A DNA stretch of 64,000 nt from Pseudaeromonas aegiceratis (GCF_046254905.1 NZ_CP158016.1:2356001-2420000), one strand, 5' to 3'; shown: positions 8,065 to 17,204, counted from the first letter of the stretch. Made by a program: numbers and translations. Notes: a model not told the origin generated them from the letters alone.

Positions 8065-10245
8065 TCAATCCCCAATCCGTTTGATAAACACAGTGGCCAA
8101 CGGAGGTAGATTAAGCACTATGCTGCAGGGTTGTCCATGCATGGCTTCCTCACGGGCGGTAAATTGCAGCCCACCCAGGTCCACGTTGCTGCCCCAGTAG
8201 TACTCGCTGTCGGTGTTAAGCACCACCTGGTACTGCCCGGTTTGGGGTACCCCCAGCTGGTAGTCCGCCCGCGGAACCGGCGTCATGTTGCACACCGCCA
8301 GGATGAAGTCATCCCCGGCCTTGTTGCGACGCAGCATGGGGAAGATGCTGTTGGCACTGTCACCGTGATCAAGCCAGGCGAAGCCACCGCGCTGATAGTC
8401 TGCCTCATACAGGGCCGGCTCCTGGCGATAGAGGTGGTTCAGGTCCCGGATCAGGGCTCGCTGACCGGCATGCTTGCCAAACTCCAGCAACCACCAGTTG
8501 AGCTGGGCATCGTGGTTCCACTCGGACGACTGGGCGAATTCGGTGCCCATGAAGTTGAGCTTCTTGCCCGGATGGGCATACATGAAACCCATGTAGGCCC
8601 GCAGGTTGGCGGCCTGCTGCCATTCGTCCCCCGGCATCTTGTACAGCATGGAGTGCTTACCGTGCACCACCTCGTCATGGGACAGGGAGAGGATGAAGTT
8701 CTCGTCATAGTGATACACCATTGAGAAGGTCATCTCGTTGTGGTGGTACTGACGGTGGATGGGGTCTTCCTTCATGTACTGCAGGGTGTCGTGCATCCAA
8801 CCCATGTTCCATTTGAAGCCAAAGCCAAGCCCGCCGGTAAAGGTGGGACGGGAGACTCCGGCAAAGGCGGTGGACTCCTCGGCGATGGTCATGGCGTGGG
8901 GGTAATGCTTGTACACCTCCTCGTTGAACCAGCGCAGCAGGCTGATGGCCTCCAGATTGTGATTGCCACCGTAGATGTTGGGCACCCACTCGCCGTCCTT
9001 GCGGGAGTAATCCCAGTAGAGCATGGAGGCCACCGCATCCACCCGCAGGCCATCGATGTGGAAGTGATCCAGCCAGTACAGGGCACTGGCCACCAGGAAC
9101 TGGCGCACGTTGTCCCGACCAAAGTCGTAAATGTAGGAGTTCCAGTCCGGATGCCAGCCACGGCGCGGATCCTCGTATTCGTAAAGCGGCGTGCCGTCGA
9201 AGCGGGCCAGGCCGTGGGAGTCGGAGGGGAAGTGCGCCGGCACCCAGTCCAGGATCACGCCGATGCCGGCCAGGTGGCACTGATCGACGAAATACTTGAA
9301 GTCGTCCGGTGAGCCAAACCGGCTGGTGGCGGCAAACATGCCCACCGGCTGGTAGCCCCAGGAGCCGGAGAAGGGGTGCTCGGAGACCGGCATCAGCTCG
9401 ATGTGGGTGTAGCCCATGTCCTTGACGTAGGGGATCAGGCTCTCGGCCATCTCGCGGTAGCTCAGATGGGTGCCGTCATCGTGGCGTTTCCAGGAGCCGA
9501 AGTGCAGCTCATAGATGGTGATGGGCTGTTCCAGCTTGTCGTTGAGCTGGCTGGCCTGCCAGGCCGCATCCTGCCACCCATACTGGCCATGGTCGAACAC
9601 CACGGAGGCAAACGACGGGTATTGTTCGGCATAGAAACCGACGGGATCCGCCTTGTGAGGCAGGGTATTGCCCTGGGGATCCTTGAGTTCGTATTTGTAC
9701 TTGTCCCCCGGCTGCAAGCCCGGGACAAACAGCACCCAGTGACCGCAGAGGCTACGCTGCATGGGATGCCGCCGGCCGTCCCAGCGGTTGAAGTCACCGA
9801 TCAGGCTGACCGCCTTGGCGCTGGGGGCATAGACGGCGAAGCGCACACCGCTGACGGTGACACCGTCAACCTGGCAGGACACCAGCTGTGCCCCCAGGGT
9901 GCGATAGAGGTTGGCGGCCTGGTGGGTCATCTCGGCCAGCCCCGCATAGGCCTCATCGCGGAACTGATAGGGATCGATCAACGTCTGTTCGGCCTTGGCG
10001 TATTGCACCGCCAGCCGATAATGAAAGGGGGTACTTTGCTGAGGAAAGCTCACCTCGAACAGGCCAGCCTTGTCCGTGCAGGTCATGGGCACGGAGGGGA
10101 GCGCAGGGTTGAAGGGTTGCACCTCCACGGCCACCGCATCCGGCAGCCAGACCCGCAGCAGCAATTCGCCTGCGGCCCCCGCCACCCATCCCAGATGCTC
10201 AAACGGCCGTCCACAACTGGCCCCGGTCAATTCTTTAACAAGCAT
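8065..10245 (-). CDS. glgB: 1,4-alpha-glucan branching enzyme GlgB
   Basis: Introduces alpha-1,6 branches into glycogen (GH13). The frame is open further upstream, but the ATG at 10245 is preceded by AAGGG and gives 726 residues, the normal length of the proteobacterial enzyme with two N-terminal CBM48 modules. The barrel carries the standard blocks: DWVPAHFP, DGLRVDAV with the nucleophile Asp, IAEEST with the acid/base Glu and LSHDEV with the third Asp. It lies 84 bp downstream of malQ across a strong hairpin and three bases ahead of glgX. That hairpin may set the malQ to glgB expression ratio. Confidence 0.97.
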   Translation of the reverse strand: MLVKELTGASCGRPFEHLGWVAGAAGELLLRVWLPDAVAVEVQPFNPALPSVPMTCTDKAGLFEVSFPQQSTPFHYRLAVQYAKAEQTLIDPYQFRDEAYAGLAEMTHQAANLYRTLGAQLVSCQVDGVTVSGVRFAVYAPSAKAVSLIGDFNRWDGRRHPMQRSLCGHWVLFVPGLQPGDKYKYELKDPQGNTLPHKADPVGFYAEQYPSFASVVFDHGQYGWQDAAWQASQLNDKLEQPITIYELHFGSWKRHDDGTHLSYREMAESLIPYVKDMGYTHIELMPVSEHPFSGSWGYQPVGMFAATSRFGSPDDFKYFVDQCHLAGIGVILDWVPAHFPSDSHGLARFDGTPLYEYEDPRRGWHPDWNSYIYDFGRDNVRQFLVASALYWLDHFHIDGLRVDAVASMLYWDYSRKDGEWVPNIYGGNHNLEAISLLRWFNEEVYKHYPHAMTIAEESTAFAGVSRPTFTGGLGFGFKWNMGWMHDTLQYMKEDPIHRQYHHNEMTFSMVYHYDENFILSLSHDEVVHGKHSMLYKMPGDEWQQAANLRAYMGFMYAHPGKKLNFMGTEFAQSSEWNHDAQLNWWLLEFGKHAGQRALIRDLNHLYRQEPALYEADYQRGGFAWLDHGDSANSIFPMLRRNKAGDDFILAVCNMTPVPRADYQLGVPQTGQYQVVLNTDSEYYWGSNVDLGGLQFTAREEAMHGQPCSIVLNLPPLATVFIKRIGD

Positions 10246-10265
10246 GCCATTACCCTTGTAAAAGA

Positions 10266-10299
10266 CGAGACCGGCCCGACTCACGCCGGGCCGGTCTCG
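10266..10299 (-). terminator. Hairpin with T-tract between malQ and glgB
   Basis: A perfect 12-bp stem (10266-10277 with 10288-10299, core CGAGACCGGCCC) followed on the minus strand by TCTTTT. It lies 30 bp after the malQ stop and 20 bp before the glgB start. It fits a full or partial terminator inside the malQ-glgB transcript, or a 3'-end stabiliser. Confidence 0.65.
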
Positions 10300-10329
10300 T
10301 GGTTAGTTATTATTTATCAATAACACAAA

Positions 10330-12525
10330 TCACTGACTGGCTTTGTTACGGGCTTCACTCATCCGATGGGCCAGGTGAGCCAGCGCCGGATCGCTGAAGA
10401 TATCCTCCAGATCCCGGGTCAGCTTACGCCGCCAGTTGGGGTACTCGCTGCTGGTGCCCGGCACGTTCACCGGCTTGTCCATCTCCAGCCAGTCTTCCAG
10501 CTGGGTGCTGAAAAGGGCGCAGTTGCCCAGGCACATGTGCACCTGCATGCCATGGTTCAGCTCGGTATTCATGCCAACCCAATCCACATGATGGCCGACA
10601 GAGTCCGGGATCACCCCATGACCATGCAGGCTGTCGAGGATGCGCTGCTTGGCGGCGTGGCGATCGGCATACAGGCCTTGCAGCACCTGCTCATCCGGGT
10701 ACAGACCCAGATCCCGGCCCAGGGCCAGGTCGTCACAGTGCCAGAAGCCCTTCAGGGTCGGCATATCGTGGGTGGTGAGCGCCGCCATGGCCTGCTCGGG
10801 ATAGTGCGCCGGCGAGATGAAACCGCCATCGGCCTTGGAGCGCTCGAAGAAGAAGATACGGTAGGAGTGCACACCGTTTTCCTTCAGCAGCACATCCATG
10901 CCATCGGGCACGGTACCCAGATCTTCGCCGATGATCAGGCATTGGTTGCGCACGGACTCCAGAGCCAGGATGCCCAGCAGGTCGTTCACGTTGTAGTAGA
11001 TGTAGGCGCCCTTGGCCGCAGAGGCTCCTGGCGGTACCCACCACAGGCGCAACAAGGCCATGGCGTGGTCTATCCGCAGTGACCCACAGGAGCGCATGTT
11101 GGAGCGGAACAGATCGATCATGGGCTGATACTGAGCTTCCAGCAGCTTGCTCGGATCCATGGGGGGCAGGCCCCAGTTTTGCCCCAGGGGCCCCAGCACA
11201 TCCGGCGGCGCGCCGACGCTGGCCTTGGGACAATACAGCTCGCTGTTGGCCCAAATCTCGGTGGAGCCTTCTGAGACACCTACCGCCAGGTCGCGGTAGA
11301 TCCCCAGCACCATGCCGGCGTTCTTGGCCCGCTGATCCGCCGCGGCCAGCTGCTCGTCGGCCAGGAACTGCAGGAACATGTAGAAACGGACATCCTGCTC
11401 ATGCTCAGCGGCCCAGTTGGCCACGGCCGGCTTGTGGTATTCCTTGTACTCTTCCGGCCAGGCAGGCCAGCCCCAGGCGTTTTGCCCTTGGCCGTAGAGG
11501 TAGGCTTGCAGGGCATCGTAGATGGCCTGTTGCTTCAGGCTATCGCCACCCTTGTCGATGAAGGCGGCAAAGGCCTTACCACGGTTGGTGTTCTTGGCCA
11601 ACTTGGCGCCATCGAACAGCTTGCGCAGCACCTCCAGCTTCAGCTGGGTGACACCGGCGTAATCCACCCACTCCTTGGCGCGCACGTCTTGCAGCTTGGC
11701 CTGGAAGGCGGCAGAGACCACATCGCTACGCACTGCTTCGTTTTGCGCAAACTCAGGGGTGGCTTCCACATCGATGTAGATGACATTCAGCCAACGACGG
11801 GACGAGGGGCTGTAAGGGCTGGCGCTTTCCGGGTTGGCCGGATACAGGGCATGGATGGGGTTCAGACCGACAAAATGGCCGCCCCACTGGGCAACCTTCT
11901 CCACCAGCAGCCCCAAGTCGCTGAAATCGCCCACGCCCCAGTTACGGCGGCTGCGCAGGCAGTACAGCTGGACGCTCGGCCCCCAAATCTTCTGCCCATT
12001 GGCAATGGCAGACTGCTTATAACAGGCCTGGGGCGCAACGATAACACGCATCTGACCGGCAACGGTGCGCGCGCCTTTCTTCTTAAACACCAGCGCGTGA
12101 TAGCCCAGGGGGAATTCGGCATCCAGCTTGACGCGGTAAGCCTGATATTCCTTCTCATCCAGGTGAGCCACCCCCACCATCTCGCCATTCACCGGAATGA
12201 CGCTGCCCTTGAACTCCACGCCCTCCTCGGTTTTGACGACCCAGGTAAACTCGTCGTTAGCCTGTTCAATCGGCAGACGAATCTCCACACTGAGCACCTC
12301 GTGGCTGCGAATGACGCAAACCGGATCCAAGGGTTGTTGCCAGTGAGCCTGCTGCTCTGCCTGCAACTGAGCGGCCAGGGCCGTTTCGTCGTCGACCCGA
12401 TACCCCATGGCACCCAGCATGGCAGCCTTGCTATCCAAAGATACCTGGGCAGGATTGCCCCAGGCATCCACATATTCGTTGGCAATACCCTTCGCACTGG
12501 CCAACTGCTCGATCAAAGTTGTCAT
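10330..12525 (-). CDS. malQ: 4-alpha-glucanotransferase (amylomaltase) MalQ
   Basis: A GH77 enzyme that disproportionates maltodextrins, releasing glucose and building longer chains. The protein is about 731 residues, the long enterobacterial-type MalQ with an extra N-terminal beta-domain region. The catalytic blocks are present: LRIDHAMAL (nucleophile Asp), IGEDLGTVPDG (acid/base Glu) and THDMPTLKGFW (transition-state Asp). ATG codons occur at 12534 and 12525; a GCGGGA sequence lies at a usable distance only from 12525, so that start is used. It leads the malQ-glgB-glgX group. In vibrios malP normally precedes malQ; here the next gene upstream is the divergent gapA. Confidence 0.95.
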   Translation of the reverse strand: MTTLIEQLASAKGIANEYVDAWGNPAQVSLDSKAAMLGAMGYRVDDETALAAQLQAEQQAHWQQPLDPVCVIRSHEVLSVEIRLPIEQANDEFTWVVKTEEGVEFKGSVIPVNGEMVGVAHLDEKEYQAYRVKLDAEFPLGYHALVFKKKGARTVAGQMRVIVAPQACYKQSAIANGQKIWGPSVQLYCLRSRRNWGVGDFSDLGLLVEKVAQWGGHFVGLNPIHALYPANPESASPYSPSSRRWLNVIYIDVEATPEFAQNEAVRSDVVSAAFQAKLQDVRAKEWVDYAGVTQLKLEVLRKLFDGAKLAKNTNRGKAFAAFIDKGGDSLKQQAIYDALQAYLYGQGQNAWGWPAWPEEYKEYHKPAVANWAAEHEQDVRFYMFLQFLADEQLAAADQRAKNAGMVLGIYRDLAVGVSEGSTEIWANSELYCPKASVGAPPDVLGPLGQNWGLPPMDPSKLLEAQYQPMIDLFRSNMRSCGSLRIDHAMALLRLWWVPPGASAAKGAYIYYNVNDLLGILALESVRNQCLIIGEDLGTVPDGMDVLLKENGVHSYRIFFFERSKADGGFISPAHYPEQAMAALTTHDMPTLKGFWHCDDLALGRDLGLYPDEQVLQGLYADRHAAKQRILDSLHGHGVIPDSVGHHVDWVGMNTELNHGMQVHMCLGNCALFSTQLEDWLEMDKPVNVPGTSSEYPNWRRKLTRDLEDIFSDPALAHLAHRMSEARNKASQ

Positions 12526-12941
12526 AGTTGTCATTCCCGCTGTACTAAGCAATCTCTAGGTTTTAGGGCAGAGCTATGTTGTTCTATTTCTTCAAACCAA
12601 GGGCCCACCCCTTATGAGCAGGATGTAGCCGCTAGAGGATACGCCTCGGCGCGGGATTATCCCATAGAGAGGGCCGACTGAATGTGACGGTCAAGACACT
12701 CATGACAAGGGAAAACGGCTAACTGGTCAATAAATAACCCGCACCTGATAGAAAGTTGCTATTTCGTGACAGTGCCATTCCCACCGCCAAGCCTGTAATT
12801 TGTTATAGAAATAGAAAAAAACTTTCAGCCTATTTTATGACATATCGCAATAATGATCGGGAAGAAGGTTGACTCCCCCCTCGGTTCTAGTAAATTTACG
12901 GACGGAATTTTTCTGTTGAACAACAAACGTTGGGTACAACT
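12526..12941. other. Divergent malQ/gapA intergenic region
   Basis: About 416 bp without a gene and AT-rich compared with its surroundings. It must carry the malQ promoter (minus) and the gapA promoter (plus). Beyond the candidate gapA promoter reported separately, I see AT-rich tracts around 12720-12860. A GGGATTATCCC-type small inverted repeat lies near 12652. A few GGAT(G/A) words in 12600-12660 could be MalT-type half sites, but their spacing is not convincing. Confidence 0.6.
12869..12896 (+). promoter_or_regulatory. Candidate gapA promoter
   Basis: TTGACT (12869-12874), a 16-bp spacer and TAAATT (12891-12896). This would give a 5' leader of about 40 nt ahead of the gapA ATG. Confidence 0.5.
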
Positions 12942-13943
12942 ATGACTATCAAAGTAGGTATTAACGGTTTTGGCCGTATCGGTCGTTTCGTATTCCGCGC
13001 CTCTTTCGAGCGCGCTGATCTGGGCATCGAAGTTGTGGGCATCAACGATCTGATCGACGTTGAGTACATGGCTTACATGCTGAAGTACGATTCAACCCAC
13101 GGCCGCTTCAAGGGCACCGTTGAAGTTAAGGACGGCAACCTGGTTGTAAACGGCAAGACTGTACGCGTTACCGCTGAACGTGACCCGGCCAACCTGAAGT
13201 GGGATGCCATCGGTGTTGACGTTGTTGCCGAAGGTACCGGTCTGTTCCTGGATGACGCTACCGCTCGCAAGCACATCACTGCTGGCGCCAAGAAGGTTGT
13301 CATGACTGGCCCGTCCAAGGACGCTACCCCCATGTTCGTAATGGGTGTTAACCACACCGAATACGCTGGCCAAGACATCGTTTCCAACGCTTCTTGCACC
13401 ACCAACTGTCTGGCCCCCATCGCCAAGGTTCTGAACGACACTTGGGGTATCGAGTCTGGCCTGATGACCACCGTTCACGCTACCACCGCTACCCAGAAGA
13501 CCGTTGACGGTCCGTCCGGCAAGGACTGGCGCGGCGGCCGTGGCGCTGGCCAAAACATCATCCCCTCCTCTACCGGTGCTGCCAAGGCTGTTGGCGTGGT
13601 TATCCCGGAACTGAAGGGCAAGCTGACCGGTATGGCCTTCCGCGTGCCGACTCCGGACGTATCCGTAGTTGACCTGACCGTTAACCTGAAGAAGCCGGCT
13701 ACCTACGCTGAAATCTGTGCCGCCATGAAGGCTGCCTCCGAAGGCGTCATGAAGGGTGTTCTGGGCTACACCGAAGACCAAGTTGTTTCCAACGACTTCG
13801 TCGGTGAAACCTGCACCTCCGTGTTTGATGCCAAGGCTGGTATCCAGCTGACCGACAACTTCGTTAAGGTTGTATCCTGGTACGACAACGAAATCGGCTA
13901 CTCCAACAAGGTTCTGGAGCTGATCGCTCACATCTCCAAGTAA
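12942..13943 (+). CDS. gapA: Glyceraldehyde-3-phosphate dehydrogenase, type I
   Basis: The glycolytic NAD-dependent GAPDH, 333 residues. The N-terminal Rossmann motif INGFGRIGR, the catalytic Cys152 in SCTTNC and His179 in TVHATTATQ are in place. The GRGAGQNIIPSSTGAAKAVG and WYDNEIGYSNKV blocks are also present. A TTG four codons upstream is in frame, but the ATG matches the family's MTIKVGINGFGR beginning. Codon choice differs from the neighbours: GGT, GTT, GCT and AAG dominate in place of GGC, GTG and GCC. This is typical of a very highly expressed gene, not of transfer. The SD is weak for such a gene. A strong terminator and yeaD follow, the E. coli order. Confidence 0.98.
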   Translation: MTIKVGINGFGRIGRFVFRASFERADLGIEVVGINDLIDVEYMAYMLKYDSTHGRFKGTVEVKDGNLVVNGKTVRVTAERDPANLKWDAIGVDVVAEGTGLFLDDATARKHITAGAKKVVMTGPSKDATPMFVMGVNHTEYAGQDIVSNASCTTNCLAPIAKVLNDTWGIESGLMTTVHATTATQKTVDGPSGKDWRGGRGAGQNIIPSSTGAAKAVGVVIPELKGKLTGMAFRVPTPDVSVVDLTVNLKKPATYAEICAAMKAASEGVMKGVLGYTEDQVVSNDFVGETCTSVFDAKAGIQLTDNFVKVVSWYDNEIGYSNKVLELIAHISK

Positions 13944-13966
13944 TTGGAGCGCGAATAGCGATGCAC

Positions 13967-13993
13967 AAAAGGCGGCCCCTGTGGCCGCCTTTT
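13967..13993 (+). terminator. Intrinsic terminator after gapA
   Basis: AAAAGGCGGCC (13967-13977), a five-base loop, GGCCGCCTTTT (13983-13993) and further T residues. It lies 23 bp past the gapA stop and just before yeaD. Confidence 0.9.
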
Positions 13994-14018
13994 TCTTTTC
14001 ATCCATGGAATATAAGAA

Positions 14019-14906
14019 ATGATAGATATCGCATCCCTTACCCTACAGCGTCAACTCACCGGCACCGTACGGCAGGTACAACACGCCCAAGGCCTCCCCT
14101 GCCTGCTGATCCAACGCCCTGAATGCGAAGCCGTCGTCAGCCTGTATGGCGGCCACCTACTGCACTTTACCCCCAGGGGGCAGGCTCCCTGGCTCTGGTT
14201 GAGCCAAGATGCGCTGCTGGATGGCCAGCACGCCATCCGCGGTGGCATTCCGGTCTGCTGGCCCTGGTTTGGCCCGTCCCCAGAGCGAGTCGGAGCCGGT
14301 AAGCCGCAACATGGCTTCGCGCGGAATAAGACCTGGCAGCTGGATGGTATCAGTGAAGATGCCGACAGCACCCTGATCCATCTTAGTCTTTCCGATGATG
14401 CCGAGACCCTCGCCCTGTGGCCGTTCGCCTTTGAGCTGCAACTGGACATCAAGGTCGGTCGGGAGCTGACGCTGCAGCTGACCTGCTGCAACACGGGTGA
14501 CCAACCCTTTACCTATTCTGGCGCCCTGCACACCTACTTCAATATCGCCGAGGTCAGCCAGGTCAGTCTGGCGGGACTGCCCCACAACTATCTGGACAAA
14601 CTGGCCAACTTTGCCCCCGTCAATAGCGACCACTTTGCCCTGGACCGCGCCATGGACCGCGTCTATCTGCAAGAAGATGCACGTCTGTCACTGAGCACCG
14701 GCCATCAAACCCTGCAACTGGAACACAGACACAGCAATGCCAGCGTGGTCTGGAATCCCTGGCAGGAAGGGGCCGCCAAGATGGGCGACTTCGACGATGC
14801 CGGATGGCAGCACATGCTGTGTGTGGAGCCAGCCATCACGGAAGACGCCCCCATCACGGTACTCCCGGATGAAGAACACAGCCTAAGCGTCACCATGCGG
14901 GCCTAA
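14019..14906 (+). CDS. yeaD: D-hexose-6-phosphate mutarotase (YeaD-like)
   Basis: An aldose-1-epimerase-like enzyme of 295 residues that interconverts alpha and beta anomers of glucose-6-phosphate. Family landmarks include GGHLLHFTP, RGGIPVCWPWFGP and HGFARNKTW. The catalytic region FTYSGALHTYFNI holds the active-site His, and the C-terminal CVEPAIT block supplies the acidic residue. It is cytoplasmic, with no signal peptide. It follows gapA as in E. coli, but the strong gapA terminator suggests it depends on read-through or on a weak promoter overlapping that terminator. Confidence 0.93.
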   Translation: MIDIASLTLQRQLTGTVRQVQHAQGLPCLLIQRPECEAVVSLYGGHLLHFTPRGQAPWLWLSQDALLDGQHAIRGGIPVCWPWFGPSPERVGAGKPQHGFARNKTWQLDGISEDADSTLIHLSLSDDAETLALWPFAFELQLDIKVGRELTLQLTCCNTGDQPFTYSGALHTYFNIAEVSQVSLAGLPHNYLDKLANFAPVNSDHFALDRAMDRVYLQEDARLSLSTGHQTLQLEHRHSNASVVWNPWQEGAAKMGDFDDAGWQHMLCVEPAITEDAPITVLPDEEHSLSVTMRA

Positions 14907-14941
14907 AGCCGGCCGTAAACCAGCGGTTGGGAATGGACAGC

Positions 14942-14967
14942 AAAAAGCCGGCGATTGCCGGCTTTTT
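14942..14967. terminator. Bidirectional terminator between yeaD and nadA
   Basis: AAAAAGCCGGC (14942-14952), a GATT loop and GCCGGCTTTTT (14957-14967). It is symmetric, serving both the plus-strand yeaD and the minus-strand nadA. Confidence 0.92.
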
Positions 14968-14992
14968 AGTTGAGTCCCCATGGCCACACCAT

Positions 14993-16027
14993 TTAGCGCA
15001 GTGAGGCGGCAAACTCCAACATGCGGTTAAGGGGAATGAGCGCCTTCTGCCGCAACGCTTCCTCCACCAGGATCTCATGCCCTTCCCCCTCTTCCAACGC
15101 CGAGGTGATGGCCACCAGACCATTCATGGCCATCCAGGGGCAGTGGGCACAGCTACGGCAGGTGGCGCCGTCTCCCCCGGTGGGGGCCTCCACCATCACC
15201 TTGTCCGGACAGGCCTGCTGCATCTTGTAGAAGATGCCCCGATCCGTGGCCACGATCAGCCGTTGCTGCGGCAGGGACTGGGCCGCCTTGATCAGCTGGC
15301 TGGTGGAACCGACGGCATCGGCCATCTCGATGACGGCAGCCGGTGACTCAGGATGCACCAGCACGGCGGCGTCCGGGTATTGTGCCTTGAGCTGCTTGAG
15401 GGCCTTGGCCTTGAATTCGTCATGCACGATACAGGCCGCCTGCCAGCGCAGCATGTCCGCCCCCGTCTTGTTGGCAATGTAGGCCCCCAGATGCCGATCC
15501 GGCGCCCAGATGATAGGCTTGCCCAGGCCGTCCAGATATTCGATCAGCTCAACCGCGATGCTAGAGGTCACGATCCAATCCGCCCGCGCCTTGACCGCCA
15601 CCGAGGTGTTGGCATAGACCACCACGGTATGCTCTGGATGGGCATCACAGAAGGCCGCAAACTCGTCGGCCGGACAACCCAGATCCAGGGAGCACTCGGC
15701 CTTCAGGGTTGGCATCAGCACCCGCTTCTCCGGGCTGAGGATCTTGGCCGTCTCCCCCATGAAGCGCACCCCCGCCACGATCAGCGTCTTGGCTGGGTGC
15801 TGCTTGCCAAACTTGGCCATCTCCAGCGAGTCCCCCACAAAGCCCCCCGTCGCCTCAGCCAGCGCTTGAATTTCCGGGTCTGTGTAGTAATGGGCGATCA
15901 GCACCGCATCACGCGCCTTAAGCAGCGCCTTGATCCTGGCCCGATAGTCGGCCTGTTGCTGCTCCGTCAAGGGTGCCGGTTTAGGCGGGAAGGGGTACTC
16001 CAGCTCGGCTACCGAAATTTGGCTCAT
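14993..16027 (-). CDS. nadA: Quinolinate synthase A
   Basis: A [4Fe-4S] enzyme that condenses iminoaspartate with dihydroxyacetone phosphate to quinolinate in NAD synthesis. The 344-residue protein shows the HYYTDPEIQ and GDSLEMAKFG substrate motifs. The cluster cysteines are in the ECSLDLGCP segment, in the central region, and in the C-terminal GGDGATCRSCAHCPWM segment (a CxxCxxC pattern as in E. coli NadA). Its promoter is clear at 16063-16091. In E. coli nadA also lies immediately after the Lys/Val tRNA cluster and tol-pal, so the neighbourhood is conserved. Confidence 0.97.
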   Translation of the reverse strand: MSQISVAELEYPFPPKPAPLTEQQQADYRARIKALLKARDAVLIAHYYTDPEIQALAEATGGFVGDSLEMAKFGKQHPAKTLIVAGVRFMGETAKILSPEKRVLMPTLKAECSLDLGCPADEFAAFCDAHPEHTVVVYANTSVAVKARADWIVTSSIAVELIEYLDGLGKPIIWAPDRHLGAYIANKTGADMLRWQAACIVHDEFKAKALKQLKAQYPDAAVLVHPESPAAVIEMADAVGSTSQLIKAAQSLPQQRLIVATDRGIFYKMQQACPDKVMVEAPTGGDGATCRSCAHCPWMAMNGLVAITSALEEGEGHEILVEEALRQKALIPLNRMLEFAASLR

Positions 16028-16062
16028 CCGTTTGTTACCTCTCGCTCATCCAAGGTCGCGGG

Positions 16063-16091
16063 ATTATACCCCCATCGACCAGCAAGCCCAA
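16063..16091 (-). promoter_or_regulatory. Predicted nadA promoter
   Basis: On the minus strand: TTGGGC (16086-16091), a 17-bp spacer and a perfect TATAAT (16063-16068), about 36 bp before the nadA ATG. Confidence 0.7.
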
Positions 16092-16210
16092 GAAGTCAGC
16101 CCGACAAGAGCAGTTCACTGGGGATACCACGCAAAGGAGATGACGGGGGCAAGAAGACCCCCTTGCCCGGTTACAGGGTTACCGACAAGGGAACGCGCGG
16201 TACTTGATAC

Positions 16211-16233
16211 AAAAATGCCCGCAGCAGCGGGCA
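16211..16233 (-). terminator. Terminator of the tRNA operon
   Basis: On the minus strand, a 7-bp stem TGCCCGC/GCGGGCA (16227-16233 with 16216-16222) is followed by TTTTT (16211-16215). It lies 4 bp beyond the last tRNA. Confidence 0.85.
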
Positions 16234-16237
16234 AATC

Positions 16238-16313
16238 TGGTGGGTCGTGCAGGATTCGAACCTGCGACCAATTGATTAAAAGTCAACTGCTCTACCAACT
16301 GAGCTAACGACCC
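16238..16313 (-). tRNA. tRNA-Lys (TTT), last gene of the array
   Basis: 76 nt including an encoded CCA. Anticodon loop CTTTTAA, acceptor stem GGGTCGT/ACGACCC, T-arm GCAGG/CCTGC. Identical to the first gene of the array (17089-17164). Confidence 0.97.
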
Positions 16314-16321
16314 TAGGGAGA

Positions 16322-16397
16322 TGGTGGACGCTACAGGGATCGAACCTGTGACCCCCTCCTTGTAAGGGAGGTGCTCTCCCAGCTGAGCTAAGCGTCC
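16322..16397 (-). tRNA. tRNA-Val (TAC)
   Basis: 76 nt with encoded CCA. Acceptor GGACGCT, anticodon TAC in loop CTTACAA, T-arm ACAGG/CCTGT. One of five Val copies that read identically. Confidence 0.97.
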
Positions 16398-16404
16398 GGG
16401 AAGA

Positions 16405-16480
<76 letters not shown>

Positions 16481-16491
16481 AAAGAAAACTT

Positions 16492-16567
16492 TGGTGGACG
16501 CTACAGGGATCGAACCTGTGACCCCCTCCTTGTAAGGGAGGTGCTCTCCCAGCTGAGCTAAGCGTCC
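16492..16567 (-). tRNA. tRNA-Val (TAC)
   Basis: 76 nt with encoded CCA, same sequence as the other Val genes of the array. An A-rich 11-nt spacer separates it from the upstream-coordinate Lys gene. Confidence 0.97.
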
Positions 16568-16575
16568 TGGGCATT

Positions 16576-16651
<76 letters not shown>

Positions 16652-16663
16652 AAAGTAAAACTT

Positions 16664-16739
16664 TGGTGGACGCTACAGGGATCGAACCTGTGACCCCCTC
16701 CTTGTAAGGGAGGTGCTCTCCCAGCTGAGCTAAGCGTCC
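16664..16739 (-). tRNA. tRNA-Val (TAC)
   Basis: 76 nt with encoded CCA. Same sequence as its sister Val genes; followed on the plus-coordinate side by the spacer TGGGTATT. Confidence 0.97.
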
Positions 16740-16747
16740 TGGGTATT

Positions 16748-16823
<76 letters not shown>

Positions 16824-16835
16824 AAAGTAAAACTT

Positions 16836-16911
16836 TGGTGGACGCTACAGGGATCGAACCTGTGACCCCCTCCTTGTAAGGGAGGTGCTCTCCCAGCTGA
16901 GCTAAGCGTCC
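16836..16911 (-). tRNA. tRNA-Val (TAC)
   Basis: 76 nt with encoded CCA; sequence as for the other Val genes of the array. Confidence 0.97.
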
Positions 16912-16919
16912 TGGGCATT

Positions 16920-16995
<76 letters not shown>

Positions 16996-17007
16996 AAAGT
17001 AAAACTT

Positions 17008-17083
17008 TGGTGGACGCTACAGGGATCGAACCTGTGACCCCCTCCTTGTAAGGGAGGTGCTCTCCCAGCTGAGCTAAGCGTCC
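17008..17083 (-). tRNA. tRNA-Val (TAC)
   Basis: 76 nt with encoded CCA; second gene of the array in the transcribed direction. Confidence 0.97.
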
Positions 17084-17088
17084 TGGGC

Positions 17089-17164
17089 TGGTGGGTCGTG
17101 CAGGATTCGAACCTGCGACCAATTGATTAAAAGTCAACTGCTCTACCAACTGAGCTAACGACCC
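17089..17164 (-). tRNA. tRNA-Lys (TTT), first gene of the array
   Basis: 76 nt with encoded CCA. Anticodon TTT, acceptor GGGTCGT/ACGACCC, T-arm GCAGG/CCTGC. Lies about 40 bp downstream of the predicted array promoter. Confidence 0.97.
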
Positions 17165-17204
17165 AACCCTCGTCTTCGGCGTCATCGCCTCCCGACGGCG
17201 GCCT

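Noticed and set aside
12600..12660. MalT-box array upstream of malQ
   Set aside because: Only loose GGAT(G/A) words with irregular spacing; not enough to claim MalT sites.
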